Origin: DATMGU01 sp035555315
GTDB lineage: Bacteria > Pseudomonadota > Alphaproteobacteria > ATCC43930 > CGMCC-115725
Direction: 5' to 3'
NCBI GenBank assembly: GCA_035555315.1
Contig: DATMGU010000051.1
Span: forward strand, 48,302-112,301
Length of the DNA: 64,000 nucleotides
In this document: in pieces, positions 24,485 through 32,760 of the stretch
How positions within the stretch are numbered: position 1 is the stretch's first letter
Layout of the letters: each line of letters opens with the position of its first letter
Made by a program: the position numbers and the translations under genes
Notes under the pieces: model-generated
Told to the model about the DNA's origin: nothing
The model's database searches: none
The model's input: the letters and a program-made list of their open reading frames with translations, nothing else

Positions 24485-25972
24485 ATGGGTGGCGGGCGAC
24501 CGGGCTCCGGCGTCGTCTGGACGCCCCAGCCGGGGCCGCAGACCACGGCTTTCTTATCCGCCGCCGATCGGGTTTTCTACGGGGGCGCCGCCGGTGGCGG
24601 CAAGACCGACCTGCTGCTGGGGCTCGCGGCCCTCGGGCACCGCCGATCGATCGTCTTCCGCCGCGAATACCCGCAATTGCGCGGCATCGAGGAACGGGCG
24701 CGCGAACTCTACGGGTCTGCCGGCCGCTACAACGCCACCACGCGGCTGTGGCGGCTGGGCGGCGGTCGCACCGTCGAGTTCGGTGCCGTCGCCTTGCCCG
24801 GCGACGTCGTCCGCTACCAAGGCCGAGCCCATGACCTCAAGGCGTTCGACGAGATCACGCATTTTACCGAGGCGCAGTTTCGCTTCCTGATCGGCTGGCT
24901 GCGCACGGCGGAGGTGGGGCAACGCACGCAGGTGGTTGCAACCGGCAACCCGCCGACCGGTGCCGAAGGTGACTGGGTTATCCGCTACTGGGCGCCCTGG
25001 CTCGATCGCCGCCATCCGAACCCGGCTCTGCCCGGGGAACTGCGCTGGTTCGCGGCCCTGGACGGCGTCGATGCGGAGGTACCCGACGACCGGCCGATCG
25101 AGCGTGCCGGCGAGACGATCCGGCCGCATAGCCGGACCTTCATCCGCGCCCGGGTTGAGGACAACGCGTTTCTGATGGCCGCCGGCTACAAGGCGACCCT
25201 GCAGGCGCTGCCCGAGCCGCTGCGCAGCCGGATGCTTGAGGGCGCCTTCGACGTGGGGGCCGAGGACGATCCCTATCAGGTCATCCCGACCGCCTGGGTC
25301 GAAGCCGCCCAGCAGCGCTGGACGGCCGCCGCCGATGACTCCGAGCGGGGTCCGGTAAGCGCGCTTGGTGTCGATGTGGCGCGTGGTGGATCGGATCGGA
25401 CCGTGGTGACCGTGCGGCGCGGCATCTGGTTCGATTGGCCGATCGCCCAGCCGGGGACGGCGACGCCGGATGGGCCGGCGGTGATCGGCTTGCTGCTGCC
25501 CTTGGTCAGCCCGGGCACCATGGTGAACATCGACGTCATTGGCGTCGGGGCGGCGGTCTATGACGCGGCGCGCGGTCTCGGGTTGGTGGCGATTCCGTTG
25601 AACGGCGCGGAGGCCTCGACGGCACGCGACAAGTCGGGGCAGCTGGGCTTCATCAATCAGCGCGCCGAGTATTGGTGGCGCCTGCGGGAGGCGCTCGATC
25701 CGGCAAGCGGCGAGTCTCTGGCGATTCCGCCGGATCCGGAGCTGTTGGCCGATCTTATCGCCCCGCGCTGGACGCTGCGACCGCGCGGCATTCAGATCGA
25801 AGGCAAGCCCGACATCATGCGGCGCATCGGCCGCTCGCCCGACAAGGGGGATAGCCTGGTCTATGCCCATGCCGTGAAGTTCCAGGCCGATCTGGGCTTT
25901 CTCCGCTTCATCGAGGAGGAACACACCGCCTTCCTGGATCGCGGCCGCACCCGTTTGATCATGCGACCCTAA
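24485..25972 (+). CDS. Phage terminase large subunit
   Basis: A 495-residue packaging motor. The ATPase domain has a Walker A-like GGAAGGGKT at residues 33-41 and the Walker B/catalytic block KAFDEITHFTE near residue 120. The coupling motif VVATGNPPTGAEG is near residue 150. The C-terminal RNase H-like nuclease has its metal-binding acidic residues in LGVDVARGGSDRTVV and NIDVIGVGAAVYD. The ATG at 24485 is the simplest start, but GGAGGG is 18 bases away, so an in-frame ATG at 24440, overlapping the small subunit gene, is an alternative. It translocates DNA into proheads. Confidence 0.92.
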   Translation: MGGGRPGSGVVWTPQPGPQTTAFLSAADRVFYGGAAGGGKTDLLLGLAALGHRRSIVFRREYPQLRGIEERARELYGSAGRYNATTRLWRLGGGRTVEFGAVALPGDVVRYQGRAHDLKAFDEITHFTEAQFRFLIGWLRTAEVGQRTQVVATGNPPTGAEGDWVIRYWAPWLDRRHPNPALPGELRWFAALDGVDAEVPDDRPIERAGETIRPHSRTFIRARVEDNAFLMAAGYKATLQALPEPLRSRMLEGAFDVGAEDDPYQVIPTAWVEAAQQRWTAAADDSERGPVSALGVDVARGGSDRTVVTVRRGIWFDWPIAQPGTATPDGPAVIGLLLPLVSPGTMVNIDVIGVGAAVYDAARGLGLVAIPLNGAEASTARDKSGQLGFINQRAEYWWRLREALDPASGESLAIPPDPELLADLIAPRWTLRPRGIQIEGKPDIMRRIGRSPDKGDSLVYAHAVKFQADLGFLRFIEEEHTAFLDRGRTRLIMRP

Positions 25973-25996
25973 CCCCAACCTTGATCGGAGCGTCAA

Positions 25997-27418
25997 TTGG
26001 CATCACCGACCATTACGCCGCTGGATCCGGGCCTGGTCACGCGGGTGGCGCAAGGGCTGCGCTATGCGCTGACAGGGGTCAGCCCCGATGGCTGGTTCTC
26101 GCCCAGCCAGCCCCTGCCGCCGGTGGCACAGGAGCAGGCCGAGGGCCGCGCCTTCGACTACCCGACCGGCTACAATTTGCGCCAGGCGCCCCGCGTCGAC
26201 GAGGCGATCGGCTTCGCCGAACTCCGGGCACTCGCCGATGCCTACGATCTGCTGCGGCTCGTCATCGAAACCCGCAAGGACCAGATCGAAACCTTGCGCT
26301 GGGGCTTTCGGCTGCGCACCGATGATCCGGATGGCGACGCGGCGGTGTCGGCCGGCGGTACGCCCGGCTCCAAGGATCCGCGGATCGCCGAGTTGACGCG
26401 GTTCTTCCGCTCGCCGGACGGGATCCATAGCGGCGAGCAATGGCTGCGGCTGCTGCTTGAAGATCTGTTCGTCATCGATGCGCCCGCCGTCTATATCCGG
26501 CGCTCGCTCGATGGCGGCGTCGCCCGGCTGGAGGTGATCGACGGTGCCACGATCAAGCTGCTGATCGATGACAGCGGGCGCACGCCTTTGCCGCCGGATC
26601 CGGCCTACCAGCAGGTTCTGAAAGGTCTTCCGGCGGTCGATTACACGAGTGACGAGTTGATTTACGCGCCGCGCAACCTGCGGCCGCACAAGCTCTATGG
26701 CTACTCACCGGTCGAGCAGATCGTGCTGACCATCAATACCGGCCTGCGCAAGGCGGTGGAGAAGCTGTATTTTTACACCGAAGGCAATGTGCCTCCGGCC
26801 ATGGTCAGCGTTCCGGAAAGCTGGAACCCGGATCAGATCCGCAAGGTCCAGGCTTGGTTCGACGAACTCCTGGCCGGCGACATGGCGGCCAAGCGGCGTC
26901 TGCTGTTCGTCCCGGGCGGCATGAAGACGCAGTTGCTGAAGCCGGATCCACTGACCGACGCGTTCGACGAATGGCTCGCTCGGATCGTCTGCTTCGCCTT
27001 CTCGGTGCCGCCGACGGCCTTCGTTCGCCAGACCAACCGCGCCACCGCCCAGACGGCCCAGCAGGCCGCGACGGATGAGGGGCTGGAGCCGTTGCAGCGC
27101 TGGGTGAAGAACCTGATCGACCGCCTGATTCTGGTCGGCTGGGGCTACAGCGATATCGAGTTCGCCTGGGCCGGCAAACCCGACCAAAGCCCGCGCGAGC
27201 AAGCCACCATCGATCAGATCTACCTGTCCTGCGGCGTCGTCTCGGTGGATGAGGTGCGCCAACGCCTGGGCCTGCCGCCGGTCGGTTTCGGCAATGCCAT
27301 CATCACCGGATCGGGTGCCGTGCCGTTGAGCCAGATCACGTCGTCACCCCCCAACTCTCCGCACCAATCCATCACTTCCCACTCCCCCGCGCCCCCAACC
27401 TCCGAGGAGCAGCCATGA
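25997..27418 (+). CDS. Phage portal protein
   Basis: A 473-residue portal-like protein, following the terminase as expected. It shows LRLVIETRKDQIETLRWGF near residue 80, a long central domain with DELIYAPRNLRPHKLYGYSP (the hinge block typical of one large portal family) near residue 220, and AFSVPPTAFVRQ near residue 335. It should form the 12-subunit ring at one capsid vertex. The start is a TTG with CGGAGCG seven bases upstream. The stop overlaps the protease start as ATGA, indicating coupling. Confidence 0.88.
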   Translation: MASPTITPLDPGLVTRVAQGLRYALTGVSPDGWFSPSQPLPPVAQEQAEGRAFDYPTGYNLRQAPRVDEAIGFAELRALADAYDLLRLVIETRKDQIETLRWGFRLRTDDPDGDAAVSAGGTPGSKDPRIAELTRFFRSPDGIHSGEQWLRLLLEDLFVIDAPAVYIRRSLDGGVARLEVIDGATIKLLIDDSGRTPLPPDPAYQQVLKGLPAVDYTSDELIYAPRNLRPHKLYGYSPVEQIVLTINTGLRKAVEKLYFYTEGNVPPAMVSVPESWNPDQIRKVQAWFDELLAGDMAAKRRLLFVPGGMKTQLLKPDPLTDAFDEWLARIVCFAFSVPPTAFVRQTNRATAQTAQQAATDEGLEPLQRWVKNLIDRLILVGWGYSDIEFAWAGKPDQSPREQATIDQIYLSCGVVSVDEVRQRLGLPPVGFGNAIITGSGAVPLSQITSSPPNSPHQSITSHSPAPPTSEEQP

Positions 27419-28323
27419 GGATCTTCGCGCCGATTACGAAAGTCGATCAGGAACAGCGTATGGTGTTCGGCTATGCCTCGACCGAGGCGCTCGACCGGCA
27501 GGGTGAGATCATCCGCAAGGAAGCGGTCGAGGCGGCCCTGCCTGAATACATGCGCTTCGGCAATATCCGGGAGATGCACCAGCCTTCCGCGGTCGGCGTC
27601 GCCAAGACCGCCCAGATGGATGATCGGGGCCTCTATCTCGGCGTCAAGGTGGTCGACGAGGCGGCATGGACCAAGGTCCGCGAGGGCGTTTACACCGGCT
27701 TCTCGATCGGTGGCGAGGTCACCAAGCGCGACACTGTGCAAAAGCACGTGGTGACCGGCTGCACCATCGCCGAGATCAGCTTGGTCGACCGCCCGGCCAA
27801 TCCCGAAGCAGTGTTCGAGATGTTCAAGGCGCATGGGTTGGCTACTCCCCTGGCCAAGATCGGCGCGCGCAATTCCAAGGTCGACCTAGCGCAGCTCCAG
27901 TCGATCCACGATGCCGCTGTCGGCCTCGGCGCGGCGTGTTCCGATGGCTGCGACGATACGGATGACGCCTCGGACGACGATGATCCCAATCAGGACGACC
28001 CGGACCAGGACGACCCGGATCAGGATGACGCCGGCAAAGCCGCCTCGATAGGCACGCTGCGCAAGCGGCGCGGCAAGTCGGCATCGCGGCTGGCTAAGGC
28101 CCAGGCGACGATCGAGGGGCAGGCGGCGCTGATCGATCAGCTCGGCCGCGATCTCGCCGCCCTTCGCCGCTCTCCGGCGCCGGCCAAGGGTGTGTTGCGG
28201 GCGATTGGCAAAAACGACGACGCGGCGGATCGCAGTGCTCCAAACGAGGCCGAGATGATCAAGGCCGATCCGCTTTACCTCATCAAGCAGGCCCAGAAGC
28301 GGCCGATCTCCATTCTGAGCTGA
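27415..28323 (+). CDS. XkdF-type prohead serine protease with acidic C-terminal extension
   Basis: A 302-residue protein. Residues 1-145 form an XkdF/prohead-protease domain: VFGYASTEALDRQGEII, then GNIREMHQP with a candidate catalytic His, VYTGFSIGGEV with a candidate Ser, and a terminal ISLVDRPANPEA. Residues 180-205 are a run of Asp-rich pentapeptides of QDDPD type encoded by 15-base repeats. The remaining helical tail (about 210-302) is rich in Ala, Arg and Leu. The protease matures the capsid, and the tail may act as a fused scaffold because no separate scaffold gene is present. That last point is inference. Confidence 0.85.
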   Translation: MRIFAPITKVDQEQRMVFGYASTEALDRQGEIIRKEAVEAALPEYMRFGNIREMHQPSAVGVAKTAQMDDRGLYLGVKVVDEAAWTKVREGVYTGFSIGGEVTKRDTVQKHVVTGCTIAEISLVDRPANPEAVFEMFKAHGLATPLAKIGARNSKVDLAQLQSIHDAAVGLGAACSDGCDDTDDASDDDDPNQDDPDQDDPDQDDAGKAASIGTLRKRRGKSASRLAKAQATIEGQAALIDQLGRDLAALRRSPAPAKGVLRAIGKNDDAADRSAPNEAEMIKADPLYLIKQAQKRPISILS

Positions 28324-28330
28324 TCGCCAG

Positions 28331-28392
28331 CCCGCCGTCACCCGCCGCCTGCCAACCCGCCGCCTGCCAACCCGCCATCCGGCGGGTTTTTT
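28331..28392 (+). terminator. Terminator-like hairpin with repeated upstream arms before the capsid gene
   Basis: CCCGCC (28371-28376), ATCC, GGCGGG (28381-28386) and TTTTTT (28387-28392) make a canonical intrinsic terminator. Three additional CCCGCC copies precede it at 28331, 28341 and 28356; the last two begin exact tandem 15-base units (28341-28355 and 28356-28370). Each copy could pair with the single GGCGGG arm. It sits between the protease and major capsid genes, so it may insulate or stabilise the very abundant capsid message. Confidence 0.65.
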
Positions 28393-28415
28393 CATGCCGG
28401 AAAGGAACGCCCACG

Positions 28416-29909
28416 ATGCAAGCCTCGACCACTCAGGAGACCATGGATCTGATCAAGGATCTGCAGTCCAAGCCGCTCGGCGACGCCTTCGGCTCGGCGC
28501 TGGAGAAGTCGTTCACCCAGGCGCTCGGCCTGGTGTTCTACGATCTGCAGCCCTACGCCCTGAAGCTCTATCCCGTGATCACGCCGCTGCGTAACACGAT
28601 CCCCCGCATCGTCGGGCGGGGTGGTTCGGCGACGAATTGGAAAGCGATCACCGGGATCAACATCACCAACATCTCCGGCGGCGTGTCGGAAGGCAATCGC
28701 GGCGGGGCCATCGCCACCCAGACCAAGAGCTATGTCGCCTCCTATAAGGGGCTCGGCTTCGAGGATTTCGTCACCTTCGAGGCGGATTACGCGTCGGAGA
28801 ACTTCGACGATGTGAAGGCGCGAGCGGCCGAAGGCCTGTTGCGGTCGACGATGATCTATGAGGAAAAGACCATCATCGGCGGCAATGCGTCGACCGGCCT
28901 CGGTCAGGCGCCGGCGCCGACGCTGGTCACCGCCGCGACCGGCGGCACGCTCACCAACGTCGCCTATACCGTGCAGGTGGCGGCGCTGACGCTCGAAGGC
29001 TATCTCGCCGCCACGATCGCCGGCGGTATCCCGCTCGGCATCAGCCGGACCAACACCGACGCCTCGGTCGATACCTATGGCGGTGGCTCGTCCCAGGCCT
29101 CGCCAACCGCGACGGCGACGCCGGCCGCGAACGGCACGATCACCGCCACCGTGGCACCGGTCGCAGGCGCTGTTGCTTATGCCTGGTTCTGGGGCACCGG
29201 TGGTACCGCCGTTCTCGGCGCCATCACCACGGTCAACACGGTGGTCATCGCCGCCGCCGCTGCCGGAACCCAATTGGCCAGCGCGGCCAGCGCCGACAAC
29301 AGCCAGAACCAATTGGTCTTCGACGGCCTTCTGCCGCAGGTCTATGCCCCGGGTTCGGGATCGACGATCGTGACCCTGGGGGCGGGAGGCAATACCGGGG
29401 GCAACACCACGCTGACCGGCGACGGGGCCGGTGGCGTGGTCGAGATCGATCAGGCGCTGAGGGCGTTCTGGGACAATTACCGCCTGTCGCCCGATCTCAT
29501 GCTGGTGAATAGCCAGGAACTGTTGAACATCACCCGTCGGGTGCTGGCCGCCGGTTCTTCCGCCGCCCCGTTGTTCCGCTTCGCGGTCGATGGCGGCGGC
29601 CAGACGATTACCGCCGGCGCCATCATCGGCAACTACCTCAATAAATACACCATGAGCGGCGGGCAACTCGTCCAGGTGATGCTGCACCCGAACGTGCCGC
29701 CGGGCACCATCCTGTTCGTGTCGCGCACCATCCCTTATCCGCTCAGCAACGTATCGAACGTACTGCAGATGAAATGTCGGCGCGATTACTACCAGCTCGA
29801 ATGGCCGCTGCGTACCCGCCGCTACGAATACGGCGTCTACGCGGACGAGGTGCTGCAGAACTACTTCCCGCCCGCCTTCGGCGTCGTCAGGAACATCCAG
29901 AACGGCTGA
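28416..29909 (+). CDS. Major capsid protein with inserted Ig-like segment
   Basis: A 497-residue HK97-fold-type capsid protein, placed after the protease as in most siphoviruses. The N-terminal MQASTTQETMDLIKDLQS region is helical and probably the N-arm. A Thr/Ala/Gly-rich segment of about 90 residues near 215-305 (SPTATATPAANGTITATV, then AYAWFWGTGGTAVLG) looks like an Ig/fibronectin-type beta domain inserted in the core. The family resumes at VEIDQALRAFWDNYRLSP. The C-terminal CRRDYYQLEWPLRTRRYE block is usual for this capsid group. It follows a terminator-like hairpin. Confidence 0.85.
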   Translation: MQASTTQETMDLIKDLQSKPLGDAFGSALEKSFTQALGLVFYDLQPYALKLYPVITPLRNTIPRIVGRGGSATNWKAITGINITNISGGVSEGNRGGAIATQTKSYVASYKGLGFEDFVTFEADYASENFDDVKARAAEGLLRSTMIYEEKTIIGGNASTGLGQAPAPTLVTAATGGTLTNVAYTVQVAALTLEGYLAATIAGGIPLGISRTNTDASVDTYGGGSSQASPTATATPAANGTITATVAPVAGAVAYAWFWGTGGTAVLGAITTVNTVVIAAAAAGTQLASAASADNSQNQLVFDGLLPQVYAPGSGSTIVTLGAGGNTGGNTTLTGDGAGGVVEIDQALRAFWDNYRLSPDLMLVNSQELLNITRRVLAAGSSAAPLFRFAVDGGGQTITAGAIIGNYLNKYTMSGGQLVQVMLHPNVPPGTILFVSRTIPYPLSNVSNVLQMKCRRDYYQLEWPLRTRRYEYGVYADEVLQNYFPPAFGVVRNIQNG

Positions 29910-29918
29910 TCGCAACCG

Positions 29919-29946
29919 AACCCGGCGCCCATCCCGGCGCCGGGTT
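29919..29946 (+). terminator. Perfect 11-base hairpin after the capsid gene
   Basis: AACCCGGCGCC (29919-29929) pairs exactly with GGCGCCGGGTT (29936-29946) around a six-base loop. There is no run of T afterwards, so full termination is doubtful; attenuation or 3'-end protection of the capsid message is more likely. The next gene starts 20 bases downstream. Confidence 0.55.
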
Positions 29947-29966
29947 CATTCTGGAAAGCTCGCTCC

Positions 29967-30542
29967 ATGGCTGCGAATGACCTCACCACGCTCGCCAACG
30001 TCAAGGCGTGGCTGCCCGGCGCCGGTGGCGGCGGCATCGTCTATACGACCGACGACGCCCTGCTGCAGCGTCTTATCACCGCCGTGTCGAGCTACGTGCA
30101 AAACTGGCTCGGCCGGACCATCGCCAGTGCCGCCTATACCGACACGCGGGACGGTCGCGGCGGCGATCGGATCAGCCTCGTGAATTATCCGGTCACGGCG
30201 GTCGCCGCCGTGACGATCGACGGCCTCTCGATCCCGGCCTCTCCCGACGGCATCAGCGCCGGCTTCACCTTCTCGGACAGCACGGTGTTCCTGATCGGCT
30301 ACGGCTTTAGCCGGGGCACCCGCAACGTGGCGATCTTCTATACGGCCGGCTATGCCGTGACGCCGTCCGATCTGGAGCAGGCGGTGATCGGGCTGGTGGC
30401 GTTGCGCTATCGCGAACGCGATCGGATCGGGTTGGTGTCGAAGGGGCTGGCCGGCGAGACCACCGCCTATGCCCAGCAGGACATGCCCGCCGATGTCGCG
30501 GCGGTCCTAGCTCAATATCGCCGGGTCAGCCCGACATGCTGA
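29967..30542 (+). CDS. Head-tail connector, gp6-like
   Basis: A 191-residue protein with the gp6-like connector pattern: an N-terminal LTTLANVKAWLPG helix, DDALLQRLITAVSSYVQNWL near residue 32, and a C-terminal LEQAVIGLVALRYRERDRIG helix. These features belong to the adaptor ring that docks beneath the portal. GGAAAGCTCGCTCC precedes the ATG. Its end overlaps the next gene by seven bases. The Val/Ala/Gly-rich middle part is a beta domain. Confidence 0.82.
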   Translation: MAANDLTTLANVKAWLPGAGGGGIVYTTDDALLQRLITAVSSYVQNWLGRTIASAAYTDTRDGRGGDRISLVNYPVTAVAAVTIDGLSIPASPDGISAGFTFSDSTVFLIGYGFSRGTRNVAIFYTAGYAVTPSDLEQAVIGLVALRYRERDRIGLVSKGLAGETTAYAQQDMPADVAAVLAQYRRVSPTC

Positions 30543-31027
30543 CCGGTGTGGTGATCGGCGATGACAGGATCGCGGCCCTGCTCAACGGCTTCAGCGACGA
30601 GGTCCAGGCCGGCCTCGGCCGGGTCATGCTGCGACTGGCGCTCACCCTCCAGCGCAAGATCGTCGACGAAAAGCTCAGCGGCCAGGTGCTCGGCATCCGG
30701 TCCGGTCGACTGCGCGGCAGCATCTCGGCGGAGCTACACCAGGACGGCCAGTCGATCACCGCCACTGTCGGCTCGGATGCCAGCTATGCCGCCTTCCAGG
30801 AATACGGCTTCAGCGGCAGCGAGACGGTACGGGCGCATCTACGCACTATCCGACAGGCATTCGGTCGGCCGATCCGGGAAAAGCAGATCCTGGTCCGTCC
30901 GTATATCCGTCGGGTCGACTATCCCGCGCACTCGTTCCTACGCAGCGCGCTCGCCGACCTGCAACCCGACTTCGCCGCGGCGCTGGAGGCGTCATTGGCC
31001 GAGGCCGCGCGCGGGATCGTGCCATGA
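30536..31027 (+). CDS. Head closure/tail completion protein, HK97 gp10-like
   Basis: A 163-residue protein with the gp10-like signature: long N-terminal helix LRLALTLQRKIVDEKLSG, then GIRSGRLRGSISAE, then ATVGSDASYAAFQEYGFSG, and near the end YPAHSFLRSALADL. Such proteins join the head connector to the tail. It overlaps its neighbours at both ends (7 bases upstream, 4 bases ATGA downstream), so translation is continuous through the connector genes. Confidence 0.85.
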   Translation: MLTGVVIGDDRIAALLNGFSDEVQAGLGRVMLRLALTLQRKIVDEKLSGQVLGIRSGRLRGSISAELHQDGQSITATVGSDASYAAFQEYGFSGSETVRAHLRTIRQAFGRPIREKQILVRPYIRRVDYPAHSFLRSALADLQPDFAAALEASLAEAARGIVP

Positions 31028-31455
31028 CCGCCGGACGGGAGGCGATCGCTCAGGCGTTGTTCGCCCGCGTCACGGGTACCGGTGGCTTTGCCACCGTCGG
31101 TCGCAAGTTGCGTCATTGGACTGATGTGCAGCCGGCCGAGCGGCCGGCGCTGTTCCAGGTGCAGAAGGGCGAGACCTGGCAGCGGCAGCGCGGCCTGCCG
31201 CCCAAGGTAACGCTGCATCTCGATCTCTACCTCTATGTCGGCACCGCCGCCGATCCGTCGGTGCCGCCGGCCGCCGAGCTCAATCCCTTGCTGGACGCCA
31301 TCCAAGCCGCCCTCGCCCCGCCGCCCTCGGACAGCGTCCAGACGCTGGGTGGACTGGTCGACCATGCCTGGATCAGCGGCCGCGTCGAGACCGATGAGGG
31401 CGTCCTCGGCGACCTCGCGGTCGCCATCATCCCGATCGACATCCTGATTCCCTAA
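31024..31455 (+). CDS. Tail terminator-like protein
   Basis: A 143-residue protein in the usual tail-terminator slot after the gp10-like gene. It has an alpha-beta layout: EAIAQALFARV helix, RPALFQVQKGETWQRQRGLP strand-loop, KVTLHLDLYLYVG strand, LNPLLDAIQAALAP helix and VETDEGVLGDLAVAIIPI strand. The pattern matches gpU-like terminators that form the ring closing the tail tube. There is no independent motif, so position carries much of the weight. Confidence 0.75.
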   Translation: MTAGREAIAQALFARVTGTGGFATVGRKLRHWTDVQPAERPALFQVQKGETWQRQRGLPPKVTLHLDLYLYVGTAADPSVPPAAELNPLLDAIQAALAPPPSDSVQTLGGLVDHAWISGRVETDEGVLGDLAVAIIPIDILIP

Positions 31456-31466
31456 GGAGCGATGCC

Positions 31467-31682
31467 ATGTCTGACCCGGTTGATCCACCCGCCGATGCAC
31501 CCCCTCCGGCCCTGCATCCCATCGAGCCCCATTCGATCGAGCCCCATTCGATCGAGGCGGCGATAGACGCCTGGTTCGTGGACCGGATTCACGACAGCCC
31601 GGTCGCTCGATCGACCGAGGCGTTCAACCACCTTCGCAACGCGCTGGCCGACCTGAAGCGGCGCATCATCCAGGAGATCTAG
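31467..31682 (+). CDS. Small phage protein with IEPHS repeat
   Basis: A 71-residue acidic protein. The N-terminal half is Pro/Ala-rich and contains two exact IEPHS pentapeptides encoded by identical 15-base units (31521-31535 and 31536-31550). The C-terminal half is helical (EAFNHLRNALADLKRRIIQ). GGAGCGATGCC precedes the ATG. It lies between the tail terminator and tail tube genes. I recognise no family; a small accessory tail protein is possible. Confidence 0.6.
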   Translation: MSDPVDPPADAPPPALHPIEPHSIEPHSIEAAIDAWFVDRIHDSPVARSTEAFNHLRNALADLKRRIIQEI

Positions 31683-31685
31683 GCC

Positions 31686-32420
31686 ATGCAAGTCGTTTTC
31701 GGTTCCGGCCAGTTGTTCGGCACACGCACGGATATCGCCAATGCGTCGCCTACCCGGTTCGGCGCGCTGCAGGACATCAGCATCGATTTCAGCAAGGATC
31801 TAAAGGAGCTGTATGGCCAGAATCAGGTCGCGATCGCCCTCGCCGCCGGCAAGCTCAAGATCAGCGGCAAGGCCAAATTCGCCCAGGTCAACGGCAAGCT
31901 ATTGAACGACCTGTTCTTCGGCCAGACCAGCACCGCCGGCCAGACCGCGACCGCGAGCGCCGAGGCAGGCGCGATCCCGGCGACGCCGTTCACGGTGACC
32001 GCCGCCAATGCCACGAATTTCGTCGCCGATTTGGGCGTGTACTACGCGGCTACCGGCTTGCCTTTGACTCGCCTCGCCAGCGGCACGCCGATCACCGGCC
32101 AGTACACGGTCGCCGCCGGCATCTACACCTTCGCCGCGGCCGATACCGGCCTCGGCGTGCTGTTAAACTACGCCTATACGGTGGCCGGCACCGGTACGAC
32201 GCTGACGCTCACCAACCAGCTGATGGGTGTCACGCCGTTGTTCTCGGTGAATTTCACCCAGACGTTCCAGGGCAAGCAGGTCAACCTCAAACTTAACGCC
32301 TGCGCCTCGCAGAAGCTGACTTTCGCGACCAAGATCGACGATTTCGTGATCCCGGAATTCGATTTCCTGGCACAGGCGGATGCCGCGGGGAATATCGGCC
32401 TGCTCAGCCTGGCCGAATAA
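31686..32420 (+). CDS. Major tail tube protein
   Basis: A 244-residue tail tube protein. The opening block MQVVFGSGQLFGTRTDIANA and then TRFGALQDISIDFSKDLKEL near residue 28 is characteristic of tube proteins in this group, as is the ending IDDFVIPEFDFLAQADAAGN. The middle section is Thr/Ala-rich beta structure that may form an outward Ig-like decoration. It directly precedes the tail assembly chaperone gene, the normal siphovirus order. Confidence 0.85.
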   Translation: MQVVFGSGQLFGTRTDIANASPTRFGALQDISIDFSKDLKELYGQNQVAIALAAGKLKISGKAKFAQVNGKLLNDLFFGQTSTAGQTATASAEAGAIPATPFTVTAANATNFVADLGVYYAATGLPLTRLASGTPITGQYTVAAGIYTFAAADTGLGVLLNYAYTVAGTGTTLTLTNQLMGVTPLFSVNFTQTFQGKQVNLKLNACASQKLTFATKIDDFVIPEFDFLAQADAAGNIGLLSLAE

Positions 32421-32421
32421 T

Positions 32422-32760
32422 ATGACCCAACTCATCGACGGCGCCATCCTGCGCATGGGCGGTCGGGATTGGACGATCCCGCCGCTCACCTTCGGCCAGA
32501 TCAAGCGGCTGCGCCCGCTGCTCGAGGCCATTCCCGCGACCGCTTCCGGCGTGCTGACCGGCGATCAGCTCGATGCGATCGTCGCCATCGTGCACGCCGC
32601 CCTTGGCCGGAACTATCCGGACGTCACCTTCGACCAGGTCGGCGACGACTTGCTGGACCTGGGCAACATGGCCGCGGTGGTCAACGCCGTCATGACGGGG
32701 TCGGGACTTGTGTCGTCGGGGGTTACCCCATCGGGGGAAGCACCGGCGGGGCAGGTCTAG
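32422..32760 (+). CDS. Tail assembly chaperone, short form (gpG-like)
   Basis: A 112-residue protein starting one base after the tail tube stop. It begins MTQLIDGAILRMGGRDWTIP, then LTFGQIKRLRPLLEA, and has a helical C-terminal part ending DLGNMAAVVNAVMTG. These are features of the gpG-like tail chaperones that coat the tape measure protein. The last 19 codons are Ser/Gly-rich and contain two GGGGG-type candidate slippery sites. The reading frame that overlaps its end lacks a plausible start codon, so a frameshifted longer form is expected. Confidence 0.82.
   Translation: MTQLIDGAILRMGGRDWTIPPLTFGQIKRLRPLLEAIPATASGVLTGDQLDAIVAIVHAALGRNYPDVTFDQVGDDLLDLGNMAAVVNAVMTGSGLVSSGVTPSGEAPAGQV

Noticed and set aside
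28331..28376. Short CRISPR-like array
   Set aside because: Units are only 15 bases, directly adjacent and without variable spacers; this is a tandem repeat at a terminator.
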